Below the pieces are notes generated by a model, which worked only from the letters and a program-made list of their open reading frames with translations, was not told the origin of the DNA and made no database searches. This document shows positions 1-8,857 of a DNA stretch of 37,187 nt, piece after piece (the stretch's first letter is position 1; the number at the start of each line of letters is the position of its first letter). The DNA comes from Shewanella surugensis (lineage in GTDB: Bacteria; Pseudomonadota; Gammaproteobacteria; Enterobacterales; Shewanellaceae): NCBI RefSeq assembly GCF_023284005.1, contig NZ_JAKIKS010000051.1, positions 1 to 37,187 on the forward strand, written 5' to 3'. The translations under genes were made by a program, and so were the position numbers.

Positions 1-43
1 GAATTCGTCGCCACTGCTTATCGCTAATCATTTTACGAGACAT
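1..43 (-). CDS. Transposase N-terminus (partial, IS5-like)
   Basis: Reading leftward from ATG at 43-41 gives M-S-R-K-M-I-S-D-K-Q-W-R-R-I and then runs off the window. This is the usual opening of IS5-family (IS427-type) transposases, where an MI/LSDxxW helix begins the protein. Only 14 codons are visible, so no catalytic residue can be inspected. The call rests on the start motif plus the inverted-repeat-like end at about 106. Confidence 0.45.
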   Translation of the reverse strand, partial: MSRKMISDKQWRRI

Positions 44-106
44 ATGAATTTCAAAGAGAAAAATTGTATCTTAATCAGCTAATCATGGCCAATTGTCAAC
101 GCCCCC
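1..106. mobile_element. Partial insertion sequence end (IS5-family-like)
   Basis: A truncated mobile element enters from the left edge. It contains the first codons of a transposase on the minus strand and then a stretch ending in GGCCAATTGTCAACGCCCCC (87-106), whose reverse complement begins GGGGGCGTTGACAATT, as expected of an IS terminal inverted repeat. The flanking bases TAG could include a short target duplication. The other end lies outside the window, so the repeat pairing cannot be verified. Confidence 0.4.
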
Positions 107-177
107 TAGTCGATTGTTATTAAAGTAAAAATATTTTTCTATTTTTATATGTTATTCAGGAAGATTTTAAGTTTATC

Positions 178-2217
178 ATGAAATATACAACCAGTGCTAA
201 ACGGACTAGTGTGAGTGTTCTACTGCCTTTATTTTTATTATTTGGCTGTGGCGGCGGAGATGAAAAAGACTCTTTTAATGAGTCGAAAGTCGCTGATAGT
301 TATTTAAATGCTAGTCAGTCTATTTATCTCAAAGGGCAATTGAAGAACCCTTGGGAGAACAGTAAGGTGATTTTTTCTATATCAAACAAAGAACAGGCTA
401 AGTTAGGGTCTTTTACTATTACAGATGCTAATACTGGTGCATTCACTTATTTGGCAGATGCACCGGAAGGTGAAGATTTCGTGCAATACAGCATTAAAAG
501 GGCTGATAAAGAAGCGATTGCAAAAGTACATATAAGCATAAAATCTGGGGATCCGCTTTATCAACAGCAATGGCATCTGCATAACACTGGGCAAACTGCG
601 TTTGCAGAAAATGGGGGGAAAGCTGGCGAAGATATGAATTTAGTTGATGCGATTGCCAGTGGTTATCATGGCAACGGTATTGTTGTTGCGGTTGTCGATG
701 ATGGTGTTGAAATAGCTCATCCTAATTTGCAAAATAATATATTACTTGATGGCTCTTATAATTTTGTTACAGCGTCAAATGATCCTACTCCCACAGATGA
801 AGATTCCTTTCATGGAACAGCTGTAGCGGGCATTATTGCGGCAGAAGGTTGGAATGATATTGGAGGACGTGGGGTAGCACCTAAGGCTAGTGTACTTGGA
901 TATAATTATTTGTATAATTTCTACTCTGAAGAAGCCTTTGATATTTCTCATGGTATAAAAGGCGGTAGCCAGCAAGCTCACGTTTTCAATCAGAGTTATG
1001 GTATAGAATTTTCTTACCCTAATGATATGGATTACTACCAAGAAGAAGCATTAAACGAAGTGGCGACTCGAGGTCAAGGGAGTTTGTTTGTTACAGCGGC
1101 GGGTAATGAGTTTAATGATTTTTCGAATGGTATTCATTATTTCTTTCGAGGCCAAAATACGGCAACAGGGGCTGATGAGTTACCCTTATACAATGCGAAT
1201 ATGTCAGCTAATCAGGCCAACTTTTATAATTTAATGGTGAGTGCGTTAAATGCTAATGGAACGTTGAGTAGTTATAGTACTGTTGGTTCAAATGTATTTA
1301 TCAGTGCCCCTGGTGGTGAAGATGGTGATGAATATCCGGCTATTATTACCACAGATAGGCAAGGGTGCAGTGCAGGTTTAACGTCATTTTTATCTTTTGA
1401 TAATTTAGCCAATGTGTTTGATAGTGGAAATGAGTTAAACCCCCATTGTAACTACACCTCACATATGGGGGGAACGTCCTCCGCTGCACCCAATACTAGT
1501 GGGGCCATTGCGGTCATTTGGGGGGCCAATTCGGATTTAACGTGGCGTGATATTCGTCATGTTCTAGCGACAACAGCCACGCAAGTCGATAAAAATATAC
1601 AAGCTAAAACGATTGATGTGGATACTGGTGTGAGCCATGAGGAATATATAGCAGTACCGAGTTGGACGACTAATGCGGCGGGTTTTCATTTTCATGATTT
1701 TTATGGTTTTGGCCGCGTCAATGTCAGTGACGCGGTTAAAATGGTGTTAAATTATACCGCCGATTTAGGAGAATATCGCATTTCTGAGTGGGCTGGATCG
1801 GCTTTTATTAATAAAGCGATTCCCGACGCGAATATTCAAGGTGTGAGTGATAGCATTTCGATAACCGATGATTTAATTGTCGAAGGGGTGCAAATTCAAT
1901 TGACGGCAAAACATGGGCGTTTACCGGATTTAGCGGTGGAGCTTATTTCTCCTTCAGGTACGCGTAGTGTATTGATGACACCGTATAATGGTTATGTTTA
2001 TCAGGGTGATGATGTGAAAGGGTTTGACAATACCTTGATGCTGTCGAATGCGTTTTATGGGGAAAAAACATCAGGTCAATGGACGCTTAAGGTGGTTGAT
2101 GTCAATGGTGGGGATTTCAGTATTTTCATTGATGGTAGTGAAGTTAGTATGCCAAATGAGGCTAATGGTGAATTTGTTTCTTGGTCAATTCGCTTTCATG
2201 GGCATGAAGCTAAATAA
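178..2217 (+). CDS. Subtilase/kexin-like serine protease lipoprotein with P domain
   Basis: This is a 679-residue secreted S8 serine protease. The N-terminus is a lipoprotein signal with lipobox L-F-G-C24 followed by Gly-Gly-Gly-Asp, so it should be lipid-anchored. The catalytic triad is visible as Asp174 (VVDDG), His212 (HGTAVAG) and Ser434 (GGTSSAAP). Residues of about 535-665 look like a proprotein-convertase P domain, which places it in the kexin-like branch rather than with plain subtilisins. Residues 30-125 form a prodomain-like leader region. The downstream gene begins 14 nt after the stop and encodes a small secreted protein. In Aeromonas sobria serine protease (ASP) the equivalent downstream ORF2 is an external chaperone needed for folding, so the same arrangement is inferred here. 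Substrates are unknown. It probably acts at the cell surface or outside the cell. Confidence 0.88.
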   Translation: MKYTTSAKRTSVSVLLPLFLLFGCGGGDEKDSFNESKVADSYLNASQSIYLKGQLKNPWENSKVIFSISNKEQAKLGSFTITDANTGAFTYLADAPEGEDFVQYSIKRADKEAIAKVHISIKSGDPLYQQQWHLHNTGQTAFAENGGKAGEDMNLVDAIASGYHGNGIVVAVVDDGVEIAHPNLQNNILLDGSYNFVTASNDPTPTDEDSFHGTAVAGIIAAEGWNDIGGRGVAPKASVLGYNYLYNFYSEEAFDISHGIKGGSQQAHVFNQSYGIEFSYPNDMDYYQEEALNEVATRGQGSLFVTAAGNEFNDFSNGIHYFFRGQNTATGADELPLYNANMSANQANFYNLMVSALNANGTLSSYSTVGSNVFISAPGGEDGDEYPAIITTDRQGCSAGLTSFLSFDNLANVFDSGNELNPHCNYTSHMGGTSSAAPNTSGAIAVIWGANSDLTWRDIRHVLATTATQVDKNIQAKTIDVDTGVSHEEYIAVPSWTTNAAGFHFHDFYGFGRVNVSDAVKMVLNYTADLGEYRISEWAGSAFINKAIPDANIQGVSDSISITDDLIVEGVQIQLTAKHGRLPDLAVELISPSGTRSVLMTPYNGYVYQGDDVKGFDNTLMLSNAFYGEKTSGQWTLKVVDVNGGDFSIFIDGSEVSMPNEANGEFVSWSIRFHGHEAK

Positions 2218-2231
2218 ATTTAGGGTGTATA

Positions 2232-2663
2232 ATGAAAAAAATCATATTATGTTTAAGTGTGTTGTTATCTTTTGCTGCATTAGCCGAGCCATTTACACGG
2301 ACATTAAAGGCTGAGTATGATGGCTTAGATCCTCGGGTATTTGTGCAAGAAGAAAAAAGGACTCGAACAAAAGTGAGTCATGATGGTATTACAGCGACTC
2401 GAATTAAACCAACATTAACCGGTGTGATCAGTGTTAAGTTAAAGGAAGGCGTTGATGCTGAGGCTTTTATTCAAAAACATGACTTGATTATTCAAAGAGT
2501 GAGTCGATTGAATATGGTGAATGCTGTGCCAGTAGAGACGCTTAATTTAACCAAGCTAGCCGATATTGAACGCTTTTTTGTATTAGCGAATCAACTTAAA
2601 GCCAGTGACAATGTGCTTTGGGTACAAATGGGCAGAGCAGATCGCCGTTATAAGACTAAGTAG
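2232..2663 (+). CDS. Small secreted protein, likely external chaperone of the upstream protease
   Basis: This 143-residue protein has a clear Sec signal (MKKIILCLSVLLSFAALA, cleavage before EPF). The mature part is basic and ends R-R-Y-K-T-K. Residues of about 63-130 (GVISVKLKEG, then a helix and strand pattern) resemble the inhibitor/propeptide fold that assists subtilases. The start is supported by AGGGTG nine bases upstream. It follows the kexin-like protease in the same operon, and an intrinsic terminator at 2712-2741 closes the unit. By analogy with ORF2 of the Aeromonas ASP locus, it probably binds the protease in the periplasm and assists folding or inhibits premature activity. The role is inferred from context and size. 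It could also be a dedicated immunity or inhibitor protein. Confidence 0.65.
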   Translation: MKKIILCLSVLLSFAALAEPFTRTLKAEYDGLDPRVFVQEEKRTRTKVSHDGITATRIKPTLTGVISVKLKEGVDAEAFIQKHDLIIQRVSRLNMVNAVPVETLNLTKLADIERFFVLANQLKASDNVLWVQMGRADRRYKTK

Positions 2664-2711
2664 TGGTGATAGTACAGTTACTCATATTTTGATTGTGAAC
2701 TGAGTAGTAAG

Positions 2712-2741
2712 AAGGGCCTGATCTTTATTTGGGCCTTTTTT
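2712..2741 (+). terminator. Intrinsic terminator of protease/chaperone operon
   Basis: AAGGGCC and GGGCCTTTTTT form a short GC-rich stem (a GGCC core plus A-T and G-U pairs) around an 11-13 nt loop, followed by six Ts. It lies about 50 bases after the stop of the small secreted protein. Confidence 0.7.
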
Positions 2742-2748
2742 ATAAACT

Positions 2749-2868
2749 TCAAAATAACCAGCTTACATGCGTGCCAGCATAGGTTTGATTATAGCCATTC
2801 GGCAGTTCGTCATTATCGACGCTAGATTTGATATTTTTCTTCTGTTGTGCCGTTGAGGCGGTCAATGA
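2749..2868 (-). pseudogene. Possible remnant of an outer-membrane protein C-terminus
   Basis: A 39-codon open stretch on the minus strand ends ...N-Q-T-Y-A-G-T-H-V-S-W-L-F-stop. The alternating pattern and terminal Phe resemble the last beta strand of outer-membrane barrels. No start codon or upstream domain remains, because the frame is closed by a stop at 2871-2869. It fills most of the 311-base gap between the protease operon and prlC. It may be chance; a search of the 39 residues against porin and TonB-receptor C-termini would decide. Confidence 0.2.
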
Positions 2869-2974
2869 CTAAGGCCTTTTTCTGGCTTTTATTCTTATGG
2901 CTATTGAATAGTTTTGTTTGCGCCCATATCTCATTGAGTATCAATAATGCAAAGACAATTGCTGAGGACAGCGC

Positions 2975-5017
2975 ATGAATAACCCCTTGCTTACCGGTTC
3001 AGAGTTACCGTTATTTTCTCAAATTAAGCCCGATCATATTAAAGTCGCTGTTGAGCAGGGTATTGCAAAGTGCCGCAGTGAAGTTGACACTATTTTAGCT
3101 AACAATACGCATTTTACTTGGGACAATTTAGTCGCTCCATTGGAGCAAGTCGATGATGAATTAAGTCAGATTTGGTCACCCATATCGCATATGAATGCGG
3201 TGGTGAGTACGGATGAGTTACGTGCAGCCCACGATGATTGCCTGCCTTTATTATCGGAATACGGTACTTTTATGGGGCAGCATCAAGGTTTATATCAAGC
3301 CTATAAGTCATTAAAAGACTCTGCTGAATTTACTGCGATGAGCCAAGCGAAAAAGAAAGTGATTGAAAATAGTTTACGTGACTTTGAATTGTCGGGTATT
3401 GGATTAAATGATGACGATAAAGCGCGTTACGGTGAACTCGTTAAGCGTATGTCCGAGCTGACCAGTCAATTTTCGAATCAATTGCTTGATGCCACTCAAG
3501 CTTGGAGTAAATTACTTACGAAAGAAGATGAGTTAATAGGCTTACCGGATTCTGCGATAGCAGCAGCTAAAGCGATGGCGCAAGCAAAAGAGCAAACAGG
3601 TTGGTTATTGACTTTAGATTTCCCGTCTTATTTCCCGGTGATGACGTACAGCGACAATAGCGCGCTACGGGAAGAGTGTTATCGTGCATTTGTCACGCGA
3701 GCATCTGATCAAGGACCTTTTGCCGACCAATTCGATAATGGTCCATTGATGGATGAAATTGTATCGTTACGTCATGAATTAGCTCAATTGCTTGGATTCG
3801 ATAGTTACGCACATAAATCATTAGCAACCAAAATGGCTAACACTCCCGAGCAAGTGCTCGCTTTTTTAGATGAGCTTGCTTTACGCTCTAAAGGTCAAGG
3901 GCAGTCTGAATTGGCAGAGTTACAAGATTTTGCACAAAGTCACTATCAAGTATCAGCGCTTGAACCGTGGGATTTAGGTTTTTATGGTGAGAAGTTAAAG
4001 CAGCATAAATATGAAATATCCCAAGAGTTATTAAGACCTTACTTTCCTGAGGATAAAGTACTTTCTGGGTTGTTTTACACTGTCTCACGATTATTTGGCT
4101 TAACGATTACTGAAATAAAGGATTTTGAAACTTGGCATAAAGATGTGCGATTATTTGCCATAAAGGATGTAGAAGGAGTCCATAGAGGTCGCTTTTATTT
4201 GGACTTATATGCTCGAGAGGGTAAGCGGGGCGGGGCTTGGATGGCAGACTGCCGAGTCAGACGCAATACCCAAGATGGCTTGCAAAATCCAGTTGCCTAT
4301 TTGACCTGTAATTTTAGTGCCCCTGTTGAGGGTAAACCGGCTTTATTTACTCATGATGAAGTCACGACCTTATTCCATGAGTTTGGTCATGGCATCCATC
4401 ATATGTTGACGAAAATCGATGTGGCTGAGGTGTCGGGGATCAATGGTGTGCCTTGGGATGCGGTTGAGTTACCCAGTCAATTCATGGAAAACTGGTGTTA
4501 TGAGGCCGAAGCGTTAGCTGAAATTTCGGGTCATTATGAAACGGGCGAACCTTTACCTCAATCTATGTTAGATAAAATGTTGGCGGCGAAGAATTTTCAA
4601 TCTGGCATGATAATGTTACGCCAACTTGAGTTTTCTTTGTTTGATTTTAGAATGCATCTTGAATTCGATAGTGAAAAAGGGGCTTGCATTCAAGATAAGT
4701 TGAATGAGGTTCGTCAGCAAGTTGCCGTTGTTAAAGCCACCGATTTTAATCGTTTTCAACATGGCTTTGCCCATATCTTTGCTGGAGGTTATGCTGCCGG
4801 TTATTACAGTTATAAATGGGCTGAGGTATTGTCGGCGGACGCGTTTTCTTTATTTGAAGAACAAGGTATTTTTAATCGTGAAACAGGGCAACGTTTCCTC
4901 GAAAATATCTTAGAAATGGGAGGCTCTGAAGAGCCGATGGTATTGTTTACGCGTTTTCGTGGGCGAGAGCCTCAAATTGATGCTTTATTACGCCATAGTG
5001 GCATCCAAGCTGCTTAG
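2975..5017 (+). CDS. prlC: Oligopeptidase A (M3 family zinc metallopeptidase)
   Basis: This 680-residue cytoplasmic metallopeptidase has the usual length for oligopeptidase A. The zinc site is intact: H468-E-F-G-H472 followed by Glu498 in the downstream AVELPSQ segment, the M3 arrangement of two His ligands, a catalytic Glu and a distal Glu ligand. The C-terminal HGFAHIFAGGYAAGYYSYKW segment is also diagnostic for M3 peptidases. The enzyme degrades short peptides, including cleaved signal peptides, and complements late steps of protein turnover. The start ATG is preceded by GAGGA. The gene is apparently monocistronic and ends at a strong terminator (5036-5061). Confidence 0.95.
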   Translation: MNNPLLTGSELPLFSQIKPDHIKVAVEQGIAKCRSEVDTILANNTHFTWDNLVAPLEQVDDELSQIWSPISHMNAVVSTDELRAAHDDCLPLLSEYGTFMGQHQGLYQAYKSLKDSAEFTAMSQAKKKVIENSLRDFELSGIGLNDDDKARYGELVKRMSELTSQFSNQLLDATQAWSKLLTKEDELIGLPDSAIAAAKAMAQAKEQTGWLLTLDFPSYFPVMTYSDNSALREECYRAFVTRASDQGPFADQFDNGPLMDEIVSLRHELAQLLGFDSYAHKSLATKMANTPEQVLAFLDELALRSKGQGQSELAELQDFAQSHYQVSALEPWDLGFYGEKLKQHKYEISQELLRPYFPEDKVLSGLFYTVSRLFGLTITEIKDFETWHKDVRLFAIKDVEGVHRGRFYLDLYAREGKRGGAWMADCRVRRNTQDGLQNPVAYLTCNFSAPVEGKPALFTHDEVTTLFHEFGHGIHHMLTKIDVAEVSGINGVPWDAVELPSQFMENWCYEAEALAEISGHYETGEPLPQSMLDKMLAAKNFQSGMIMLRQLEFSLFDFRMHLEFDSEKGACIQDKLNEVRQQVAVVKATDFNRFQHGFAHIFAGGYAAGYYSYKWAEVLSADAFSLFEEQGIFNRETGQRFLENILEMGGSEEPMVLFTRFRGREPQIDALLRHSGIQAA

Positions 5018-5035
5018 CAAATGAGAGTGAGAACG

Positions 5036-5061
5036 AAAGGACACATATTTGTGTCCTTTTT
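5036..5061 (+). terminator. Intrinsic terminator after prlC
   Basis: AAAGGACAC and GTGTCCTTT form a perfect 9-bp stem with a 5-6 nt loop (atattt), followed by a T-tract. It starts about 19 bases after the prlC stop. Confidence 0.88.
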
Positions 5062-5146
5062 ATTTGAATATGAATTTGCGGCCTGGTCCGACCTCTGTTA
5101 GCATTCTGCTTCATTTTCTATTTTAGTTGTTAGGAAGTCATTTTTT

Positions 5147-5674
5147 ATGAACCTGTATTTTAGGTTGTTTTGGTTATTGGCTTGGCGCAGTCGTCGTTGT
5201 GGTTCAATTGATTTTCTAGGTACGAGTCGTATTAGCTATCGAGCTTTACCTTCTGATTGTGATATTAATTTTCACCTTACTAATTCACGTTACCCCGCTT
5301 TCATGGATTTAGCTAGAATATACATGTTGGCTGGAATGGGAGTGTTGTCGCGTTTTATTAAATTAGGCTGGATACCCGTTGTGAATGCTGCCGAATTTAC
5401 TTATATTCTTGGTATTAAACCGCTGGCTAAATTTGAAATAGAAACAAAAATAGTTGGGTGGGATGAAAAATATTTTTACGTCGAGCAGCGTTTTGTCAGT
5501 GATAAAGGTTTACATTGTATTGCACATGTTCGAGCTGTGTTTGTGTGTAAGGGCAAACAAGTCCCTATTGAATCAATGTTAGAAGAAGCGGGATTTGACC
5601 AGAGCACGCCAGATTTATCTGCAGAAGTATTGAAATGGAAAGATTTTTTTACAGCTAAAAAAGCAGAACAATAG
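5147..5674 (+). CDS. THEM6-like hotdog-fold acyl-CoA thioesterase family protein
   Basis: This 175-residue protein has a short hydrophobic N-terminus (LYFRLFWLLAW) and then a hotdog-fold domain. The segment DCDINFHLTNSRYPAFMDLAR matches the 4HBT_2/THEM6 pattern, in which an Asp/Asn near 'D-x-N-x-H-xTN' lines the thioester site. It probably hydrolyses an acyl-CoA, but the substrate is unknown. A good ribosome binding site (TTAGGAAG) precedes the ATG. It converges with the GST gene, whose stop lies only 9 bases away, so the two share a short intergenic region. Confidence 0.75.
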   Translation: MNLYFRLFWLLAWRSRRCGSIDFLGTSRISYRALPSDCDINFHLTNSRYPAFMDLARIYMLAGMGVLSRFIKLGWIPVVNAAEFTYILGIKPLAKFEIETKIVGWDEKYFYVEQRFVSDKGLHCIAHVRAVFVCKGKQVPIESMLEEAGFDQSTPDLSAEVLKWKDFFTAKKAEQ

Positions 5675-5683
5675 TTAGGTATG

Positions 5684-6310
5684 CTATTTATTGTCGGCGC
5701 AAGCTAGCTCAATTTCTTGTTTAACTTGTAAATAAGATCCACGTAATTGAGCTTGCATCCAATAACGGCCTAAATGTTCATAGTCGAGTAGATGAAATTC
5801 ATGTTGCAAACTGAACAAGCATGGGAGCAGTGCACAATCGGCTAAACTAAAGTGATCGCTACAGAGCCAATAGCTATTATTCAGTTTTTCGTCCATTTCA
5901 TCTAAAAATAGCTTAATTTTATTTTTTAAACTCTTGAGCTTTAGTTGATCGAGTTGTTTGTGGTTTTTCTCAGCTTCTAGTGCCAATATCGTAAAGTGTA
6001 AATCATGATCGATTAAACGATCATAAAGCCGTATTTCTAGTGAGTGTTTCATATTTTTTGGCAGTAGTTGTGTACCGGTCTCCAATATACTGTCGATTAA
6101 TTCAATAATAATACTCGATTCAGGTAACTTGGTATCATCATGGAGTAATAATAAAGGTAATCGGGTTAAAGGAGAAAGACTCTTAAATTCGTGGCGAGAT
6201 TGCGCATCATTCAGTTCGACAACATGAGGATGGAAGTAGGCCTGCTTTTCATATAAAGCGATTAGGACTTTTTGAGCATGGCGACATAAGGGGTGATAAT
6301 ACAGCTTCAT
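5684..6310 (-). CDS. Glutathione S-transferase family protein
   Basis: This 208-residue protein has an N-terminal thioredoxin-like domain (MKLYYHPLCRHAQKVLIAL; the cis-Pro region RLPLLLL; the glutathione-binding E-S-S-I-I-I-E motif at about residues 68-75) and an all-helical C-terminal domain with FSLADCALLP, typical of the GST fold. An in-frame alternative start lies 15 bases upstream, but the MKLYYHP start at 6310 fits the family. The presumed role is glutathione-dependent conjugation or a regulatory GST-like function similar to SspA/YfcG. It is transcribed convergently to the thioesterase gene. Confidence 0.8.
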   Translation of the reverse strand: MKLYYHPLCRHAQKVLIALYEKQAYFHPHVVELNDAQSRHEFKSLSPLTRLPLLLLHDDTKLPESSIIIELIDSILETGTQLLPKNMKHSLEIRLYDRLIDHDLHFTILALEAEKNHKQLDQLKLKSLKNKIKLFLDEMDEKLNNSYWLCSDHFSLADCALLPCLFSLQHEFHLLDYEHLGRYWMQAQLRGSYLQVKQEIELACADNK

Positions 6311-6506
6311 TGAATACGGTACCAAGCCTAGTTTAAACAGATTATATGAGTATAGTCGTTATCCTCGTCCCTATAATTTTCTTCGCTGTATTTAATTTCA
6401 TAACGTAAAAAGTGCCACTTTGCATATTCAAATTACTTGGCTATAGACAAGTGGGATTTTTAAGGCGTAAACTATTGAATATTTATGCCATTACTAGTTG
6501 CTTTTC

Positions 6507-7196
6507 ATGAGTAAAATAGAATCATTTTCATCAGTTTATCAGCGTGCATGTGATCGAAAAGGTGGAGAAATAGGGCTTGAAGGTTTACTAACTTCCGTTA
6601 AGACGACTGTAGAAATTGAACAAATACCCGATGACAGATTATTGTCGGCACTGAGTAAGAAGGTGTTTCAAAGTGGTTTTATTTGGCGAATTGTTGAATT
6701 AAAGTGGCCAGCTTATGAGCAAGCTTTTTTTGATTTTGAGCCTTCTAAAGTCTTGATGTTATCTCCCGAGCAGTTGCAGGCAAGAGCGAGTGATCCCGCA
6801 CTTATCAGGCATCAAAAAAAGACTCAAGCGATATATGAAAATGCTCATATGATAAATGATATAAAGATAGAGTATGGGAGCTTTTCACGGTTAATTAGTG
6901 CTTGGCCTGAGGATGATATTATTGGCTTATGGGCTCAATTAAAGTTGCAAGGAACACGTTTAGGCGGCAATACTGGCCCTTACTTTTTACGTGTCATAGG
7001 GAAATCAACGTTTTTATTAACCAATGATATAAAAGGCTATTTTAAAAGTCACAAGCTCATTGATTATGGATTTACCAGTAAAAGTGGGCTTAAGCAAGTG
7101 CAAGCGGTGTTCAATCATTGGCAGCAAGAATCCGGTCGAAGTTTGACTGATTTAAGTCGTATTCTTGCATTGAGTGTGGGCGATAACCTTGTTTGA
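6507..7196 (+). CDS. DNA-3-methyladenine glycosylase I family protein
   Basis: This 229-residue protein resembles Tag-type glycosylases, which excise 3-methyladenine from alkylated DNA. The family features seen are the N-terminal YQRACDRKGG segment, the FQSGFIWRIVELKWPAYEQAF helix that resembles the Tag core, and the C-terminal LGGNTGPYFLRVIGK region. ATG at 6507 is preferred over the in-frame TTG nine bases upstream. It appears monocistronic, with a hairpin 25 bases after the stop. I did not confirm every Tag zinc ligand, so this may be a diverged subfamily with a different base specificity. Confidence 0.72.
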   Translation: MSKIESFSSVYQRACDRKGGEIGLEGLLTSVKTTVEIEQIPDDRLLSALSKKVFQSGFIWRIVELKWPAYEQAFFDFEPSKVLMLSPEQLQARASDPALIRHQKKTQAIYENAHMINDIKIEYGSFSRLISAWPEDDIIGLWAQLKLQGTRLGGNTGPYFLRVIGKSTFLLTNDIKGYFKSHKLIDYGFTSKSGLKQVQAVFNHWQQESGRSLTDLSRILALSVGDNLV

Positions 7197-7220
7197 CTCC
7201 AGTCCTTGCTATATTCAAGC

Positions 7221-7244
7221 CGGCTGAATTACTCATTTCAGCCG
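7221..7244 (+). terminator. Hairpin after the glycosylase gene
   Basis: CGGCTGAA and TTCAGCCG form a perfect 8-bp stem with an 8-nt loop, 25 bases after the stop. There is no clear T-tract, so it may act as a weak or Rho-assisted terminator or as an mRNA 3' stabiliser. Confidence 0.5.
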
Positions 7245-7708
7245 ATGTGGGGATATTTATACTTAAAGGGCAGTGTCATTGGACATAAATCCTGTGTGAA
7301 GTTGTGTATTAATTGTTTATTGAATTAGTGTTGTTTGATGCCGGCATGATGGTTTGTTAGTGATCATCTTTTTAATTGTTAATAACTCTTTGATATTGTA
7401 TTTTATTAAATGCCACGATATAAAACTGATATTTCATATTAAAAATGGAACGGTAAAGCTATTCTCTTTGTTTTGTATTTCGGATTTATTATATATTGTA
7501 TTAAAACTATTAAAAGATATTGTTTAGATGTAGAAAGTTGAGTTAAGATTGAATCAATAATGTTGAATGACACATCATTTTTTATTACTCTTTTCTATAA
7601 TTGAAGAGGATATGGGTTTATTGGGGAAGATGTTAAAAGGAAAAGTAATTTTAATTACATGATTAATAATTTTTTATTTTTCTTTTGACGCGATTATTAG
7701 GAGTTACT
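7245..7708. other. AT-rich intergenic region upstream of the efflux operon
   Basis: About 460 bases without a supportable gene, very AT-rich. It must hold the promoter of the downstream RND pump. The start of the adaptor gene is set by AGGAG (7699-7703) five bases before ATG 7709. I see no clear operator palindrome and no regulator gene next to the pump. Confidence 0.5.
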
Positions 7709-8848
7709 ATGAGGCAAATGATCAATTTTGCCATGATGTTAGGCGTTGTTTTTTTTATTTCTGCTTGTGATTCGAATAAGGAAAATTCAGCATCAGGAGT
7801 CGAGTCTCCAATTGATGTTGGGGTGATGACTATTTCGGCAAAGCCACAGGTGATTAAAGTGGAACTACCTGGAAGAGCTGTTGCTTATTTAGAGTCGGAA
7901 GTTAGGCCGCAGGTTGGCGGGATTGTGATCAAACGCAGCTTTGCTGAAGGTGGCTTTGTGAGTAAAGGCCAGTCTCTATATCAGATAGACCCTTCGCAAT
8001 ATGAAGCGGCTTTGATGAATGCGAAAGCTGAATTATCGAGTGCGAAAGCGACTCTGACTTCGGCTAAATCAAAAGCAAAGCGTTATAAAGTGTTATTGAA
8101 AACCAGTGCGATTAGTCAGCAAGATTTTGATGATGCGCAGTCGTTATATAAAGAAGCACAGGCACAAATAGTTGTGAATGAAGCCAATGTTCATACTGCA
8201 GAGATAAACCTTGAATATACGCAAGTGACCGCCCCGATTGCCGGCAAGATAGGTAAGTCCAGTGTGACAAAAGGTGCACTGGTGACGGGGAATCAAACGG
8301 ATGTATTGGCTTACTTACAGCAGATAGATCCTATTTATATTGATATCCCTCAATCAAGTAATCAGTTGATATACTTTAGAAATCAATTGAAAAGTGGCGA
8401 GTTAACAGCTAGTGATACCGATAATGTGCAATTATTATTAAATGATTCTTCTTTTTATCATTCATTGGGAACGATTAAATTTTCTGATGTCAATGTGGAT
8501 GAAGGGACCGGGAGTGTGACGTTAAGGGCGCAATTTCCCAATCCAGAGCATGAGCTCTTACCGGGGATGTACGTTAGAGTTTGGCTTAATGTAGGCACTG
8601 ATGAAAAGGCAATACTGGTACCTCAAAAAGCAGTGACTCACAATGTGAAAGGTCAAGCTGTAGTCATGTTAGTTATTGATAATAAGATCGTTTCTAGAGT
8701 TGTGGCCACAGCTGAAGTGATTAATAATCAATGGCGTATCGTGAGTGGCTTAGAAGTTGGTGATATTTTGGTAGTGAGTGGATTACAAAAAATACAAGTG
8801 GGTAGTAAGATCAATCCGATGCCTATTTTAACCTCAACAGACAATTAG
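7709..8848 (+). CDS. RND efflux periplasmic adaptor (membrane fusion) lipoprotein, AcrA/MexA family
   Basis: This 379-residue adaptor bridges an inner-membrane RND pump and an outer-membrane channel. It has a lipobox (I-S-A-C20), and Asp21 at position +2 favours inner-membrane retention. Next come the biotinyl/lipoyl half-motif (VRPQVGGIVIKRSFAEGGFV), a coiled-coil hairpin (about residues 90-160), the second lipoyl half (TAPIAGKIGKSSVTKGALV) and the beta-barrel and membrane-proximal domains (LLPGMYVRVWL). ATG at 7709 is chosen over the in-frame TTG at 7685 because it has the ribosome binding site and gives a normal signal peptide. The pump gene follows after nine bases, so they form one operon. 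Export substrates cannot be read from the sequence. Confidence 0.92.
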   Translation: MRQMINFAMMLGVVFFISACDSNKENSASGVESPIDVGVMTISAKPQVIKVELPGRAVAYLESEVRPQVGGIVIKRSFAEGGFVSKGQSLYQIDPSQYEAALMNAKAELSSAKATLTSAKSKAKRYKVLLKTSAISQQDFDDAQSLYKEAQAQIVVNEANVHTAEINLEYTQVTAPIAGKIGKSSVTKGALVTGNQTDVLAYLQQIDPIYIDIPQSSNQLIYFRNQLKSGELTASDTDNVQLLLNDSSFYHSLGTIKFSDVNVDEGTGSVTLRAQFPNPEHELLPGMYVRVWLNVGTDEKAILVPQKAVTHNVKGQAVVMLVIDNKIVSRVVATAEVINNQWRIVSGLEVGDILVVSGLQKIQVGSKINPMPILTSTDN

Positions 8849-8857
8849 AGTATTCTG

